DNA from: Physcia stellaris
Lineage: Eukaryota; Ascomycota; Lecanoromycetes; Caliciales; Physciaceae
Direction of reading: 5' to 3'
Assembly: GCA_018902385.1 (NCBI GenBank)
Contig: JABSSW010000068.1
Coordinates: forward strand, 62,001 to 126,000
DNA length: 64,000 nucleotides
The notes beneath the pieces are model-generated. The model saw nothing but the letters and a program-made list of their open reading frames with translations. It did not search any database and had not been told where the DNA came from. The position numbers and the translations under genes were made by a program. Below are positions 10,591-20,865 of this stretch, one piece after another; within the stretch, counting starts at the first letter, position 1; the number at the start of each line of letters is the position of its first letter.

Positions 10591-12631
10591 ACTACTCGTC
10601 GAGACTGCTAGCTTAGAGATGGATTGCAAGCGAAGCCGATAGCAGATTCAATGCATTAACGAATGCTGATGGTGTCCTGTGTAATGCGGTTGATGTAGCT
10701 AAATGCCAGCAAAAGTAAGCGAATGCATACTCAGTAGTAGAGTTGGGTCCAAGTGTATGAAGAAACAAGAATAAGTTTTTCAAAACGTAAACAGCGGGGA
10801 GAATGGGGCAATTGTAAACATGTGGCAATTGGAAGCACGGAAGGCGGGTAAAAGCGTACGTTGCGTGACAGGCAAACTAGTATTCTGATGAGGGAATGGG
10901 AGTCAATGCGGAGAAAGATTGACAGAAGGCGAATGCAGCCGCAAACCAGGCTTGTAGGTCAGTCAAAGACGGAAGTAAAATTGTTAGTTTGTACTTTAGG
11001 ATCTAGAGGCAAGTCGTACGTCAGGTACCTAGTTCAATGAGTTGAAATTGAGGCAATTACCGTAAGAGCCTGTCCAAGTTCCGGGGAATCGAGGACAAGC
11101 AGAAGGAAGGACAACTGAAGGTAAAGTAAATAAAAGAAGCAGGCCGAGGGAGGGAGCTCTGACAAAAAGGGTCTCGGCGGCAAGGCGGTGAGTGAATCAG
11201 CCAAGCTGCATTCACCGTCTTGTCACTTGATATGTCGTCACTAGATCTGCCGACTTTGATGCCAGCAACAGTGAGTGTCCTACTGCAAACGTCGCATTTC
11301 AGCGTCGATTTGATGCTCGAAGGTAGTGAGAATTATGTCCATCTGTGACGATGGATATTGCAGCAGATAAGTAGTCCAATGACGAAATATATCAAAGATG
11401 AGAGTTGATTTGCCATTCAATCTCAAAGAGGTGTAACATACTGCACGAATATGTGCAGCCTTAGGTATCAGAACGGCTTCCGGCTTCAACTAGATAACGG
11501 GGAGTGCTAGACTCCACTGAAATTCATGAGAGGTTCAAGGTAGCGACGCGATAACGAATCATCCATGTGAGCTGGTATCACCTGAGATAATTGGCGACAT
11601 TACCATCTCAGCCTCCTAGCCGATAACGACTGCACCTGGACTTTAACTGCCACCGGTGTGACAATCTGTTGCCTGATAGTAGCTCTTATGGTGATGCCTC
11701 AATCTACGTGAATTGTCTGTAGTGTAGTATTCTCTTATCTTGTGTACCCTATTAGACATTCGAAATGAAATGTGATAGACCTCTAACCCGTCATGGCAGT
11801 TAATGAATTTAATACGTGACTCTTCAAACTTCTGTAGGGAGCGGAGAGCGATGTAAGGTTTGACAACCACAGTGGGAGCCTGCCATGGTATCCTCTGGGC
11901 GTCGCTCTTTGATAATATAGATCGCCTCATAGATCGAGGGAGCACTAGAGAGACTGCTTGGTTCGATGGACATGGACCGTCTCCTCCATCGTTGATATCC
12001 AAGGTCCAACAAAAAAATGGGAGAAGGTTAACATCAGTTGAGGATGGTGTTCCTCATGCTTGGGACATGATCAAGTGTACGAGTACGGACGAGACTTGAA
12101 TTGAGAGAAAATGTGGAATTGAGAAGGCATCTGCGGCAATAGCACTCATCGTCCGTGACACACTTGTCCGATTGGAAATTGAAGCTGTGCTTGTTACTAT
12201 GCCAAATGTGAGAAGAACAATGGGACTTGGTGTGTTATTACTAAGTACATAGGGACAGAAGATGGACGCGATGGAATCCTGGCCTTAAACGAAAACTCTG
12301 CCAAGCCGGCTAGGATGGGCCCTTTGTGCATATATTTTTAGCACTGATGACTAATATGCCAGCAGTAAAACTCTTCTTCGAATGTTGGTATCTACTCTTA
12401 ATCTACCATGTTATTCCTGCCCATGAAAGGATCGTTACCACCGCGCGTCACCGGACTCCGACAGGTAATAGATCCCCGATCTGCAATCTGCGTGTTGGCT
12501 CATTTGTAGCTACACCACTTCTGACAGACACGGGACTGTTGCTGCCAACCCACAGTCCTTGATTGAGATAGATATGGTGGGATGGTCGCATCGCCATGAC
12601 ACTTGCCACGAGCCCAGTATTATGAGCACCC
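10591..12631. other. Argonaute upstream region and intergenic sequence
   Basis: No gene supported. Short minus-strand ORFs (for example around 11280-11489 and 11643-12002) have no recognisable domain and cannot be spliced into a convincing model. Confidence 0.35.
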
Positions 12632-13105
12632 TCAATCGCGTCCCTGCGTGATAGAAGATCTCGTAGCTTGCCTCTCAGCTAGTCGTTCGAAAGCTGCCTG
12701 GATCGAATACTCGCCTGCAGCCTCCTTCTTGTTCTCATAAAGTCTCATCATTGCGATGTCTATCCTTCTATCCTTCTGGGTGTCCCTCATGAGGAGCGTG
12801 GTCCAAAACTCCGACATGCCAAATACGGGGCGAGGCACTCGCACCGAGAGAGATCATGGGTCTATCTTCGAGTCTTGCGCAATGAACAGACTGTGAAAAC
12901 TTTCCGTGGCAGCTGGTGCGACATACACTGAGAATTGGAGAGCATAATCCAAAAAGCGGTCCTGGCTCTGAATCTTGACTGCACTAACAGAATGGTAGTA
13001 AAATTTGAGTACTGAAACTTGTGAGAAGCGTCCACGAGAGCAGATCGTCAGATGGTGAACAGTGATTTCAAAATTTCTACACTCGTTTATATTCTTCAAC
13101 GCCAT
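12632..13105 (-). pseudogene. Decayed minus-strand gene fragment
   Basis: One minus-strand frame is open across this interval except for a single TGA at 12854-12856 (CGA to TGA would explain it). The protein-like tail contains RVPRPVFGMSEFWTTLLMRD and DIAMMRLYENKKEAAGEYSI, followed by AAFERLAERQ, a charged helical C-terminus. The upstream part contains DRFLDYALQFSVYVAPAATE. Two more protein-like minus-strand pieces lie upstream: 13182-13397, with a hydrophobic segment near its start, and 13789-14046, with TGERRLTLDGFLGIMKATSW. They may all derive from one old gene, but I could not connect them. No family recognised. Confidence 0.35.
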
Positions 13106-14085
13106 AGTCCATGCGACCGTAGCTAGAATCCCTTCTCTTTATCTCTCTACTCTCGATAATACCGAATAGGTTTCCACCAGCTCAGCCAGACACCTTTTGT
13201 TTGATTAGCACCAATGATACACTTCCATAACTCTTTCCCCCCAAGAATGGGTCCAACTTGACAATCCTATTAAGACTGTATCGATCGGTGAAGGAGCAGG
13301 ACCTTGAAAATCCCCATTGAGAATATACCAATAGAAGAGATGATAGGAACGAGAGAATCTGCCACAAACCTATGATCATAGTAACTACCATATCCACGCC
13401 AGCAGAAAGGGTGATTACGCTAGCATGTCAGTCTCCTTTCTGGTACCGTAAGGCACGTACGAGAAGAATGTCCCGTCATCGAAACAGAATTATCCTGCTC
13501 GCTTTCGACAGGAGAGCGTAGAGTTGGTAGGTGGTTGAGAGGCGTAGAGCAATGGGGAAGGGCATGGTCGTCCCATCATCCTTGTTGTTGGCAATACACC
13601 AGCCTCTATCCTCTGTAAGGTGTAGAGTCTACAGTTCTCGAGATGTATCATCCAACACCGAGGTTCTAAGCTTGGTCCAAGCTTATTGTTGTAAATTCAG
13701 ACCTTAGTTGGCAATGCATCATAAAGTTCGTGGATAGTATAGGTGCCTAAACTCTGTTTTGGGTTGGGATAGAGTAAATGTTGGCCCCTTACAACGAGAG
13801 TATCCACGTGTCTACTTCCACCCAGAGGATAAATTTGCTCGTTTCTAAAGCCAACATTACTTTTAAATCATTCTCGCAATTCCAACTCGTGGCCTTCATA
13901 ATACCTAAAAAACCATCTAAAGTCAGCCTTCTTTCCCCAGTTAGTATAGAGCAGACTGACTCAATTAGATGGCGATCTTTGATAATGATCCCCCAATGTC
14001 TCTCACATTCCAGACGTCGCTGACAGCCAAACTCACCGTAAGTCATCCCCGTCCCGTTCCACTAGCCACAAGCACAAAACTCACC

Positions 14086-14391
14086 ATGCACCTAAAGCCC
14101 GCTCAAGTGGCAAACATGTTCGCTCAATCCTCGCTCTCATCAACAGAGCTCCGAAGGATTGCGATCGAGCTCAAAGAACTAGCATGGAAAAAGAAGGAGG
14201 AAGAGAGAAAGAAGGAGAGGGAGGAATACCACGCGAAGATGGACGAGCAAATCGATGAAATCAATGAAACACTGAGGAATATGCAGCGGATTGCAAAGCA
14301 GACTGAAGCTCTACTCGAGATCAGTAACAGGAGACAACGGTCCAACCGCGAGACTCTGGAGTTGGGAGAGGAATCGAAGAAGGATGTTTAG
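14086..14391 (+). CDS. Small coiled-coil protein, about 101 aa
   Basis: Plus-strand ORF with a good start context (ctcaccATG). The same frame is open back to an ATG at 13969, giving 140 aa; I prefer 14086 because the extra stretch overlaps protein-like sequence on the other strand and lacks the composition of the rest. The body is almost entirely a charged helix: ELRRIAIELKELAWKKKEEE, then a Lys/Glu-rich run, then a heptad-like DEQIDEINETLRNMQRIAKQ, consistent with a dimeric coiled coil. No signal peptide or membrane segment. Function unknown. It is convergent with the HAD gene downstream (stop to stop 80 bp). Confidence 0.5.
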   Translation: MHLKPAQVANMFAQSSLSSTELRRIAIELKELAWKKKEEERKKEREEYHAKMDEQIDEINETLRNMQRIAKQTEALLEISNRRQRSNRETLELGEESKKDV

Positions 14392-14471
14392 TTTCTTCTG
14401 CTGGAGCTATGTAGTTGGCTTTTGTCATTATCGATACGGGTTTTCCTCGGTTGGGGTTGAGAAAGGATCTA

Positions 14472-15792
14472 TCATAGCTTGGATCTTCTCGTTTTGTCAT
14501 CCATCAAGTCAACGCCAATTGTTTTCTCCAGCTCCTTTACGGCTCGCCAAGTTTTTCCTAATTGTACCTTAATCGTACGCATACCCAGTCCCTTAGCAGT
14601 CTTCAAGTTCTCTCCGATATCATCTAGAAAAACCACATCTTCCGCTTGGATACCATTGCCACCATTCTGCTTGCTGTAGTCGTCCAGCTTCGCGAGTGTA
14701 AGGTCGTAGATCTTTCGATCAGGTTTCCTTGAACCGACCTCAGCAGAAGCGATATAGACATCAAACTGAGACCGTGGATCACTATCAGCTGAAACAGAAG
14801 ATTGCGAAGAGGGCGAAGTAGACGGAGCAGATGGTGTGGATTGAGACGAAGCGGGGACGGAGGCAATGCTGTTGTAAGGATGACCAGGAGGGAAAATGAC
14901 GGTGTTGGACAATGCACCAATGATCGGGCGCTTATCTGAGGGAAGAGACCTAAGACGAAGGAGGGCAGGGAAAACGTAGGGGTCTGGCGAGCGAGCGGCA
15001 TCCATCATAGACCAGAAAAGAGCCTTGCCGTCAATCTTGGGAGGGGCTGGTAGAGATATATTTGTGGACTTCTGGTTCGTAGCGTCCTGCTTGGAAGAAG
15101 ATAGAGAGGTCATGGTCGGTGCTGGCGCTTCTGGCGGTACCTCATCACCACGATGATCGCTACCGCTCGATGACGGTGACTGAGCGCCTCTGTCCCGGTC
15201 CGTCGGTTGTGAGTCTGCACCCTCTGCTTTCATGCTAACCGGATCTCCTAGAAGACTAGGATTCTTCATGGCTGCATCCTTTAGCTTGCTCTTGCCTTGA
15301 GGTCGGGACGCCTCTTTCTCATGTTGTTCAGGCTTCATATGGGCTCCCTCTTCGCTCTTTGCACCCCTGTCTTGGTCCGTGGGCTCCGATTCCTCCGTCT
15401 CCGCCTTGAGGCTTACGTGATCTCCGAGCATACTTGGGTTCTTCATGGCAGCGTCCTTGAGCTTGCCTTGGCCCTGTTTGGCCGTAGAATGGAATTCTTG
15501 CCACAATGACTCGTTACTCAAGTCCGCGTTAAAGGATTCGAAGAATGAAACATCCATCTTGATCTCCCCACGTTCAAGGCGCTGCCACGCGCCATCGGGG
15601 TTTGAGCGAGAGATGGCGAAGTTCACCCAGTCAGGAGGGATGTTATTCTTCTGCTCATAGTCAATGATGGCTTGAAATGGAGAGGCAACCTAAACGTCGT
15701 TCAGCGTAATTATGGAGTCGCTACAACGATATACGCACGCAGACTCCTCCGATGTCGAACAAAACAGCCTTGGGCACACTCTGGGGAGCCAT
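14472..15792 (-). CDS. HAD-superfamily hydrolase (epoxide-hydrolase N-domain type), 423 aa
   Basis: Two exons: 15792-15739 and 15689-14472, intron gtgcgt ... gtttag in phase 0. HAD enzymes use an Asp nucleophile in a phosphatase- or dehalogenase-type reaction. Motif I is KAVLFDIGGV at residues 9-18 (Asp 13 is the nucleophile); it continues across the splice as CVASPFQAIIDYE. The C-terminal part has GSRKPDRKIYDL (Lys motif) and EDVVFLDDIGENLKTAKGLG (motif IV Asp pair), then GMRTIKV. The cap is unusually long: about 180 residues separate the N-terminal segment from GKALFWSMMDAARSPDPYVF. It is low-complexity and includes a tandem duplication (separate entry). A likely soluble enzyme; substrate not predictable. 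Head-to-head with SDO1 (about 510 bp between starts), which may share a promoter region. Confidence 0.85.
15177..15464 (-). repeat. Intragenic tandem duplication in the HAD cap region
   Basis: Two copies, offset by 177 bp (59 residues), of a segment reading KLKDAAMKNPS-LGD-VS-KAE followed by PTD-DRGA-S. Copy 1 begins at residue about 94 and copy 2 at about 153 of the spliced protein. The offset is a multiple of three, so the reading frame is kept. Confidence 0.8.
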
Positions 15793-16301
15793 CTTGGTTT
15801 TGTAAGCTCCAAGGAAGGAGGAGAGAGAGGCAAGAGAAGTGGAGCAGAACAACAAGGCAGAAAAATCAACAGAAAACTAACAGAAACGGGAATCAATGAG
15901 AGATCGCTTGAAGGTATGAGAATGAAAGAGAAACTTGAGATCGTAGAAATCTCCAGTATGATGCCATGACTCTTGCCGAGGTTGAATTAGAAGGATATGT
16001 GTCTTCTCATCCTTGCATCTCACACCTCAATCTTCCTGTGATCCAAAGAGCCCAGCGGGCTCGGATGAAAAGGACAGTGGATACCTTATTCCAGGTACTG
16101 GCCACAGTCTCCTGTCATAACTGTAGTTTATTAATACGATCAATGCCTTCACGCACATTGAAAAATAAGCATGTGATGCGGAATTCTTCCGTTGTGTAAG
16201 CATGTGAAAATTTGTTTTGATGCCAAGCGACATCATTATTCCACCGCAAGATATAACGTCGAACACCTTCGATCCTAGGACATTGAGTAAGAACCACCAT
16301 C
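15793..16301. promoter_or_regulatory. Divergent promoter region HAD / SDO1
   Basis: About 510 bp between two start codons pointing away from each other. No coding potential supported; any promoter elements here are inferred from position only. Confidence 0.35.
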
Positions 16302-17348
16302 ATGCCTCAAGGTATTAATCAAGTAAGATAATATGCCTACTTTGAGACCTATTAGCAACTTACCAAACTGTGGCAGCCCTCAAATCAAATCCGGCTGACG
16401 AACGTATCCCTGGTTCGTTTAAAGAAAGGTATCGTGAGCATTGTCACTTCAACCACTAGAAAGAGCTCCTAACCATACCAAGGGAAAAAGCGTTTCGAGA
16501 TAGCCTGCTACAAAAACAAGGTCGTTGAGTATCGCGAAGGTGTGGAAACCGACCTTGATAATGTCCTCCAAATTCCCTCCGTCTTCCTCTCGGTCAGCAA
16601 AGGCCAAACTGCGCCCAGCGAAGACCTCAAGAAAGCGTTTGGCCCCAAGACGCCTCTCAACGACATTATTATGGAGATACTGAATAAAGGGGAGATGCAA
16701 GTTGGAGAGAAGGAACGCCATGCACAGCTAGAGCGCGTACACAACGAAGTAATCGATATCGTAGCTGGGAAGCTAGTAGACCCTAAAAGTAAGAGGGTCT
16801 ATACAACAGGGATGATATGTAAGGCGCTGGACCAGCTGAGCAGCCAGGGAGGCTCCGCGCACAAGAACGACGAAGCACAGGGAAGCGGAACTGCCACGCC
16901 AACAAACGGGGAGGATGGGCAAAAATCGAAACCAAGACCTACGTGGACAGGTGTCGTGACGACCAAGTCGGCGAAGAGTCAAGCATTGGATGCTATGAAA
17001 GCGCTGATAGCTTGGCAACCGATACCAGTTTCGCGAGCGAGAATGAGGTTACGGGTTACATGCCCCACAAGCATTCTGAAGCAGGCATCAAAGGCTGCCG
17101 CCAAGAAAGAAGTATCAGAAGACGGGGCTGACGCAGAAGGCGAAAAGCCGACAGGAACGGTCAAAGACGTGATCTTGAGTTACGTAGAGCAGATAGAAAG
17201 CCAGGACACGATGGGCTCGGAATGGGAAGTCATAGGCTTTGTAGAACCAGGAGCATACAAGGGACTAGGAGAATTTGTGGGTGGAGAAACAAAGGGCAAA
17301 GGAAGAGTGGAAGTGCTGGATATGACGGTAACGCAGGAAGAGTCCTAG
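16302..17348 (+). CDS. SDO1: Ribosome maturation protein SDO1 (SBDS family), 312 aa
   Basis: Three exons: 16302-16322, 16377-16428, 16483-17348; the phases fit and the product starts MPQGINQPSNQIRLTNVSLV. SDO1/SBDS works with the GTPase EFL1 to release eIF6 (Tif6) from late cytoplasmic 60S subunits. Visible: N-terminal FYSH domain with RLKKGKKRFEIACYKNKV and ETDLDNVLQIPSVFLSVSKG (residues about 10-100), middle helical domain with RVHNEVIDIVAGKLVDP, and C-terminal domain with IPVSRARMRLRV. Compared with the 250-aa yeast protein there is a Gly/Ser/Thr-rich insertion (about residues 143-190), common in filamentous ascomycetes. The second intron ends in an AAG acceptor, which is weaker than usual. 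The 7-codon first exon is supported by the conserved N-terminus. Confidence 0.95.
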
Positions 17349-17572
17349 ATACCCCTTGTCTGCTATTGGATTATGCAAGTAACGGGGTATTCCATGCGAT
17401 TAGACCTTGCAGCGAGTGTTGCCCCGACGCCGAGTCTACAATTGCGAGAGCATCTTGGCTGCATTCTTGGGTCGATCTATGAGTAATTGGTTGCTTGAGA
17501 CGGACACCGATAGCAGACAAGGCCGACCACATGCAACATCAGCCGCAATACCACCTTGATCCAATACTACGC

Positions 17573-18178
17573 TTAACCCTTCTTCTTGGACACACCCACA
17601 GTCCTGCCTCTCCGCCCAGTAGTCTTCGAGTGCTGTCCCCTCACGCGTAAGCCCCAATAATGTCGTAGACCGCGATGCGCACGGATCTTCTTCAAGCGTT
17701 CCAGATCCTCACGTAGCTTGCTGTCCATACCGTTTGCCAGCACTTGCGAGTCCTTGCCATCCACGATGTCGCGTTGACGATTGAGGAACCAGGTTGGGAT
17801 CTTGTACTGGGTAGGATTCTGAATAATGGTGACGATGCGTTCAAGTTCTTCGGATGTGATTTCACCGGCACTGAGCAAACGCGTTAGCAAAGGGAGGTTC
17901 TGGTAGGTTTCCGGCCGCATGTGGAACATACCGCTTGTTCAAGTCGACATCGGCCTTCTTGCAGACCAAGTTGGAGTATCGACGGCCCACACCCTTGATC
18001 TTTGTCAAGGCGTACATGATCTTCTGCCTTCCATCGACGTTGGTATTGAGGAGACGAAGGATGAACTGGAAGTTCGACTTCTCTCCAGTGACGAGCGCTG
18101 CCCATCCGTCAGCATTATCTTCCGCAAGGCTTTGTTGCTATCGTTATATGAAAGCATCGGCCTTGAGCACTTACACAT
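17573..18178 (-). CDS. RPS18: 40S ribosomal protein S18 (uS13), 155 aa
   Basis: Three exons: 18178-18175 (ATG plus one base), 18097-17932, 17870-17573. Splicing gives [20 protein letters not shown], then [20 protein letters not shown] and [16 protein letters not shown], ending [20 protein letters not shown] plus G, essentially the universal uS13 protein of the small-subunit head. Length is as expected (yeast 146, animals 152). The four-base first exon, with the intron immediately after the start codon, is typical of ribosomal protein genes. The MITE at 18330-18835 lies only about 150 bp upstream of the start codon, so it sits in or at the promoter. Confidence 0.97.
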
Positions 18179-18329
18179 GATGGATGTCGTATTACTGGAT
18201 GGAAATGGATGGTCGTAGTTGTTGTCTTGGTCTGGAATTGTGAGCGGCGGAACATTCGTGGGATTAGCGTCCTCGCTTATGCGCGCCTTGCTGTTTTAAG
18301 ATTAGCCCCGATCCGCCCTCTTTTGCGAG

Positions 18330-18398
18330 GGGAGCCATTATCCGATCCGTATTTGCACGTGCCAAGCCTCGGCGGACCGCGTTTCCGATAAGGCGGGA
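18330..18398 (+). repeat. Left inverted arm of the MITE
   Basis: 69-bp arm; matches the reverse complement of 18750-18835 apart from 8-bp and 9-bp gaps. Confidence 0.9.
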
Positions 18399-18749
18399 CC
18401 CTGAACACTTTACCTTTGAGTTCCGAATCTTCACCTCCTTCAATTACAAGCGAGCAAATAACAACAACATTATGAGTAGTATCAAGCGAGCAAAGAAAAG
18501 GGCTAGGAGGCTGAAATCGGGAAAGAGGGAGAGGTGTGTGCAGATCGTCGTTTTGCGACGAAAGAAGCTTCTGATTGACTCAGCGAGATTAGATCAAATG
18601 AACGAATCCCCTCATACAAAAGTCGATGACGTCACGGCCATTTGTAGATAGAAAATAGCAAATCAATACCTGCTTGCAAAGTGGTCGAAAAACGAGCATT
18701 TGACCTCCATACACGGTTCGGGCATATCGGATTTTAAGGATATTCAGAG

Positions 18750-18835
18750 TCCCGCCGAGCCCGCCTTATCGGAAACGCGGTCCGCCGAGGCTTGGCACGT
18801 GCAAATACGGATCGCACGTGCGGATAATGGCTCCC
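18750..18835 (-). repeat. Right inverted arm of the MITE
   Basis: 86-bp arm. Contains two insertions relative to the left arm: CACGTGCG (creating the palindrome CGCACGTGCG) and a 9-bp GC-rich duplication near the inner end. Confidence 0.9.
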
Positions 18836-18902
18836 TTTGCGAGAACGACTCCTGGTATTTTCCAGGAACGTGGAGCTGTCACTAAGATCAATCTTTTGGT
18901 CT

Positions 18903-19438
18903 ATGAACGCAGATGGCTTTCGTGGAGGCATGGATCACACTAGCAAAGACTTCTGGAGAGCCGTCTACGGAGAAAAAGTAAGTATATTCACGCGCCATGC
19001 ACACATCTCATCCAACATGACAACCTATCGCCTACAGCCAGCGACTTCATCCAAGTCATTATTGTACTTTACACGATCTACGGAGACCGATGCGATATGC
19101 CGAGCTTGGCCTATGATGCTCATCGACTAGGTTCATGGTTCTTTAGCCGGCTTAGACCTCTAGTATCATCGTGCTTCATTCTACGTTTCAGGATGCTCAT
19201 GCATGAATTCTCAACTTCTCCCGAGCCACCGCCCTTGGCTGTGCTCCTTTCAGCCAAGACTCCTACAAAATTTGAGTCAGGGAACAAAGCAGCAGGGAAG
19301 ATCTGCGTTGGGATATCTATGGCATTGCCTTTATCCCTTTCCCAATGGTTGGCTAAGCTGCTTGTAGAGCCTGACTTTAACCATCTTCACTGGTCGATAA
19401 TGATATTAGGATATACCTTGGCTACTTGCACAGAATGA
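18903..19438 (+). CDS. Hypothetical gene, uncertain model
   Basis: A first exon MNADGFRGGMDHTSKDFWRA ... VYGEK ends at a good donor (gtaagt at 18978). After a 60-nt intron ending ctacag (19037), a protein-like frame continues: SDFIQVIIVLYTIYGDRCDM then PSLAYDAHRLGSW, open to 19438. The two exons do not join in phase as the sequence stands. They would if the five-A run at 18973-18977 had six A, the same pattern seen in four other genes of this window. The hydrophobic FIQVIIVLYTIY stretch could be a membrane segment. The part after about 19130 is less protein-like and may hold another intron (a possible donor at 19131 and acceptor 'cgtttcag' near 19191). Family not recognised. Confidence 0.35.
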
Positions 19439-19854
19439 AGTTATGGACCCAAGCAAATGCCAATCAGGTTTGCCCCTACCATATCCAATATTGTTTGTTG
19501 AGCATCTAGATCCGCATTGTGCTCCACTGTGGATCAACCACTCTTGAGCGCTTCGACTCCACAATGCTCCACAGCAGATGTTGGATGGATCTATGCACAT
19601 TTGTTTTCCGAATGCCATGAAGATCCAAAGCCATAACCGGCTGCATGCTGGCGTTTATCTCGAGTTACTTATATATCCAGTCAAAGCCTCTCTCTTCTAT
19701 ATTCTACTCAAGTAACATAATTGCGCAGTATCCGTTCTTTTCAACACAGGCTTTCACTACTCCCGAGTCACTGCTGGCCAGGACCATTCCATTCCATTCC
19801 ATTCATATTTCTTTCCATTAACTTCAGCAGAAAGTCCTGCCAACTCCTAGCATT
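19439..19854 (+). promoter_or_regulatory. Upstream region of the Gly/Ala/Gln-repeat gene
   Basis: Contains a TATA-like 'cttatatatcc' near 19669-19679 and a short tandem 'cattc' array at 19786-19806 shortly before the start codon at 19855. No coding potential supported. Confidence 0.4.
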
Positions 19855-20865
19855 ATGTATGCTAAATCAGTTCTTCTGGCTGCTTTGACAGCCTGCGTTG
19901 CTTCCGCCGGCGTTCTTCCATTGAGACTGGGTGATGCGTCAACAAGCCTCGCTCCCAGCGGCACATTTCCCACTGATGTCCCCATTGCCACTCCAGCTGG
20001 AATCAACACTCCTCTCCTTCCAAGACATGGCAAAAAGAACAGACAAGTCAATGGAAATGCTCAGAATGCCAACGCAGCTCAAGGTGGGCAGGGTGCCCAA
20101 GGTGCTCAAGCCGGGCAGGGTGCTCAAGGTGCTCAAGGCGGGCAGGGTGCTCAAGGTGGGCAGGGCGCTCAAGCCGGGCAAGGTGCTCAAGGTGCTCAAG
20201 GTGGGCAAGGTGCTCAAGGTGGGCAAGGTGGGCAGGGTGCTCAGGCCGGGCAAGCTGGTCAAGGTGCTCAAGGTGGTCAAGGTGCTCAAGGTGCCCAAGG
20301 TGGTCAAGGTGGGCAGGGTGCTCAAGCTGGTCAGGGTGCTCAAGCCGGGCAAGCTGGTCAAGGTGCTCAAGCTGGTCAAGGTGCTCAAGCTGGTCAAGGT
20401 GCTCAAGCTGGTCAAGGTGGGCAGGGTGCTCAGGCCGGGCAAGGTGCTCAAGGCGGGCAGGGTGCTCAAGCCGGACAGGGTGCTCAAGGCGGGCAAGGGA
20501 ATGGAGGCAGCAACGGCGGAAACAATAAGCGAGCATATGGCCAACCGATTGTTCCAAGACATAAAGGTGAGCATGTCTACCTTGCCTCATCCCTTCATGG
20601 GAACACAGCTGCCGGATTCAGGCAATTCCTAATCCCTTATCTTGCTTTCTGGTCGCGAAATCTACACTGCTACTGCATAGCACTCCCTCCCACTCGCAAT
20701 GCTGTTGACAAGTCAATCACAGGAAACATGCAGAACAAGAATTCAACTTCTGGGGCTTGTGGCTCCGGTAATGGCAATGCAGCAGCTACTGGGACAGCGG
20801 GCGCCACAGGTCTTGCGAACGCTGCTGGAGCAGCCCAGGACACAGTAGCGGCCGGAAAGTACTAG
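19855..20865 (+). CDS. Secreted Gly/Ala/Gln-repeat protein
   Basis: Start ATG 19855 gives a clear signal peptide (MYAKSVLLAALTACVASAGV). After a short Ser/Thr/Pro-rich segment and a KKNRQ basic stretch, residues about 65-220 are an array of GAQ/GGQ/AGQ tripeptides. The tail is NNKRAYGQPIVPRHK then a Gly/Ala/Asn-rich region ending DTVAAGKY. A likely intron at 20567-20722 (gtgagc ... tcacag) is 156 nt, a multiple of three with no stop, so both spliced (284 aa) and unspliced (336 aa) forms read through. KR and RH(G/K)K motifs flanking the array could be kexin-type processing sites (inference). Collagen-like and silk-like repeat proteins of fungi are cell-wall or surface proteins; a specific role cannot be given. 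Confidence 0.75.
   Translation: MYAKSVLLAALTACVASAGVLPLRLGDASTSLAPSGTFPTDVPIATPAGINTPLLPRHGKKNRQVNGNAQNANAAQGGQGAQGAQAGQGAQGAQGGQGAQGGQGAQAGQGAQGAQGGQGAQGGQGGQGAQAGQAGQGAQGGQGAQGAQGGQGGQGAQAGQGAQAGQAGQGAQAGQGAQAGQGAQAGQGGQGAQAGQGAQGGQGAQAGQGAQGGQGNGGSNGGNNKRAYGQPIVPRHKGEHVYLASSLHGNTAAGFRQFLIPYLAFWSRNLHCYCIALPPTRNAVDKSITGNMQNKNSTSGACGSGNGNAAATGTAGATGLANAAGAAQDTVAAGKY
20080..20500 (+). repeat. 9/18-bp tandem minisatellite coding for xxQ triplets
   Basis: About 45 tandem 9-bp units (ggtgctcaa, ggtgggcaa, gccgggcaa, gctggtcaa variants), many grouped as 18-bp pairs. The array encodes GAQ, GGQ or AGQ. Because the period is a multiple of three, several other frames on both strands also stay open here. 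Confidence 0.9.

Larger units (their letters stand above)
18330..18835. mobile_element. MITE with long terminal inverted repeats, hAT-like (8-bp TSD)
   Basis: 506-bp element bounded by inverted repeats that begin GGGAGCCATTATCCG at both outer ends, and flanked by a perfect 8-bp direct repeat TTTGCGAG (18322-18329 and 18836-18843). An 8-bp target duplication is the hallmark of hAT transposons. The interior (18399-18749) has no transposase ORF, so the element is non-autonomous. The arms are almost identical apart from two small indels, suggesting a fairly recent insertion. It carries none of the CpY mutation seen at 22.5-31.5 kb. It lies upstream of RPS18 and just before the gene at 18903. Confidence 0.85.

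Noticed and set aside
19931-20632. Long alternative frames on both strands over the repeat array (up to 233 codons)
   Set aside because: They arise because the repeat period is a multiple of three; low-complexity content and no proper starts or domains.
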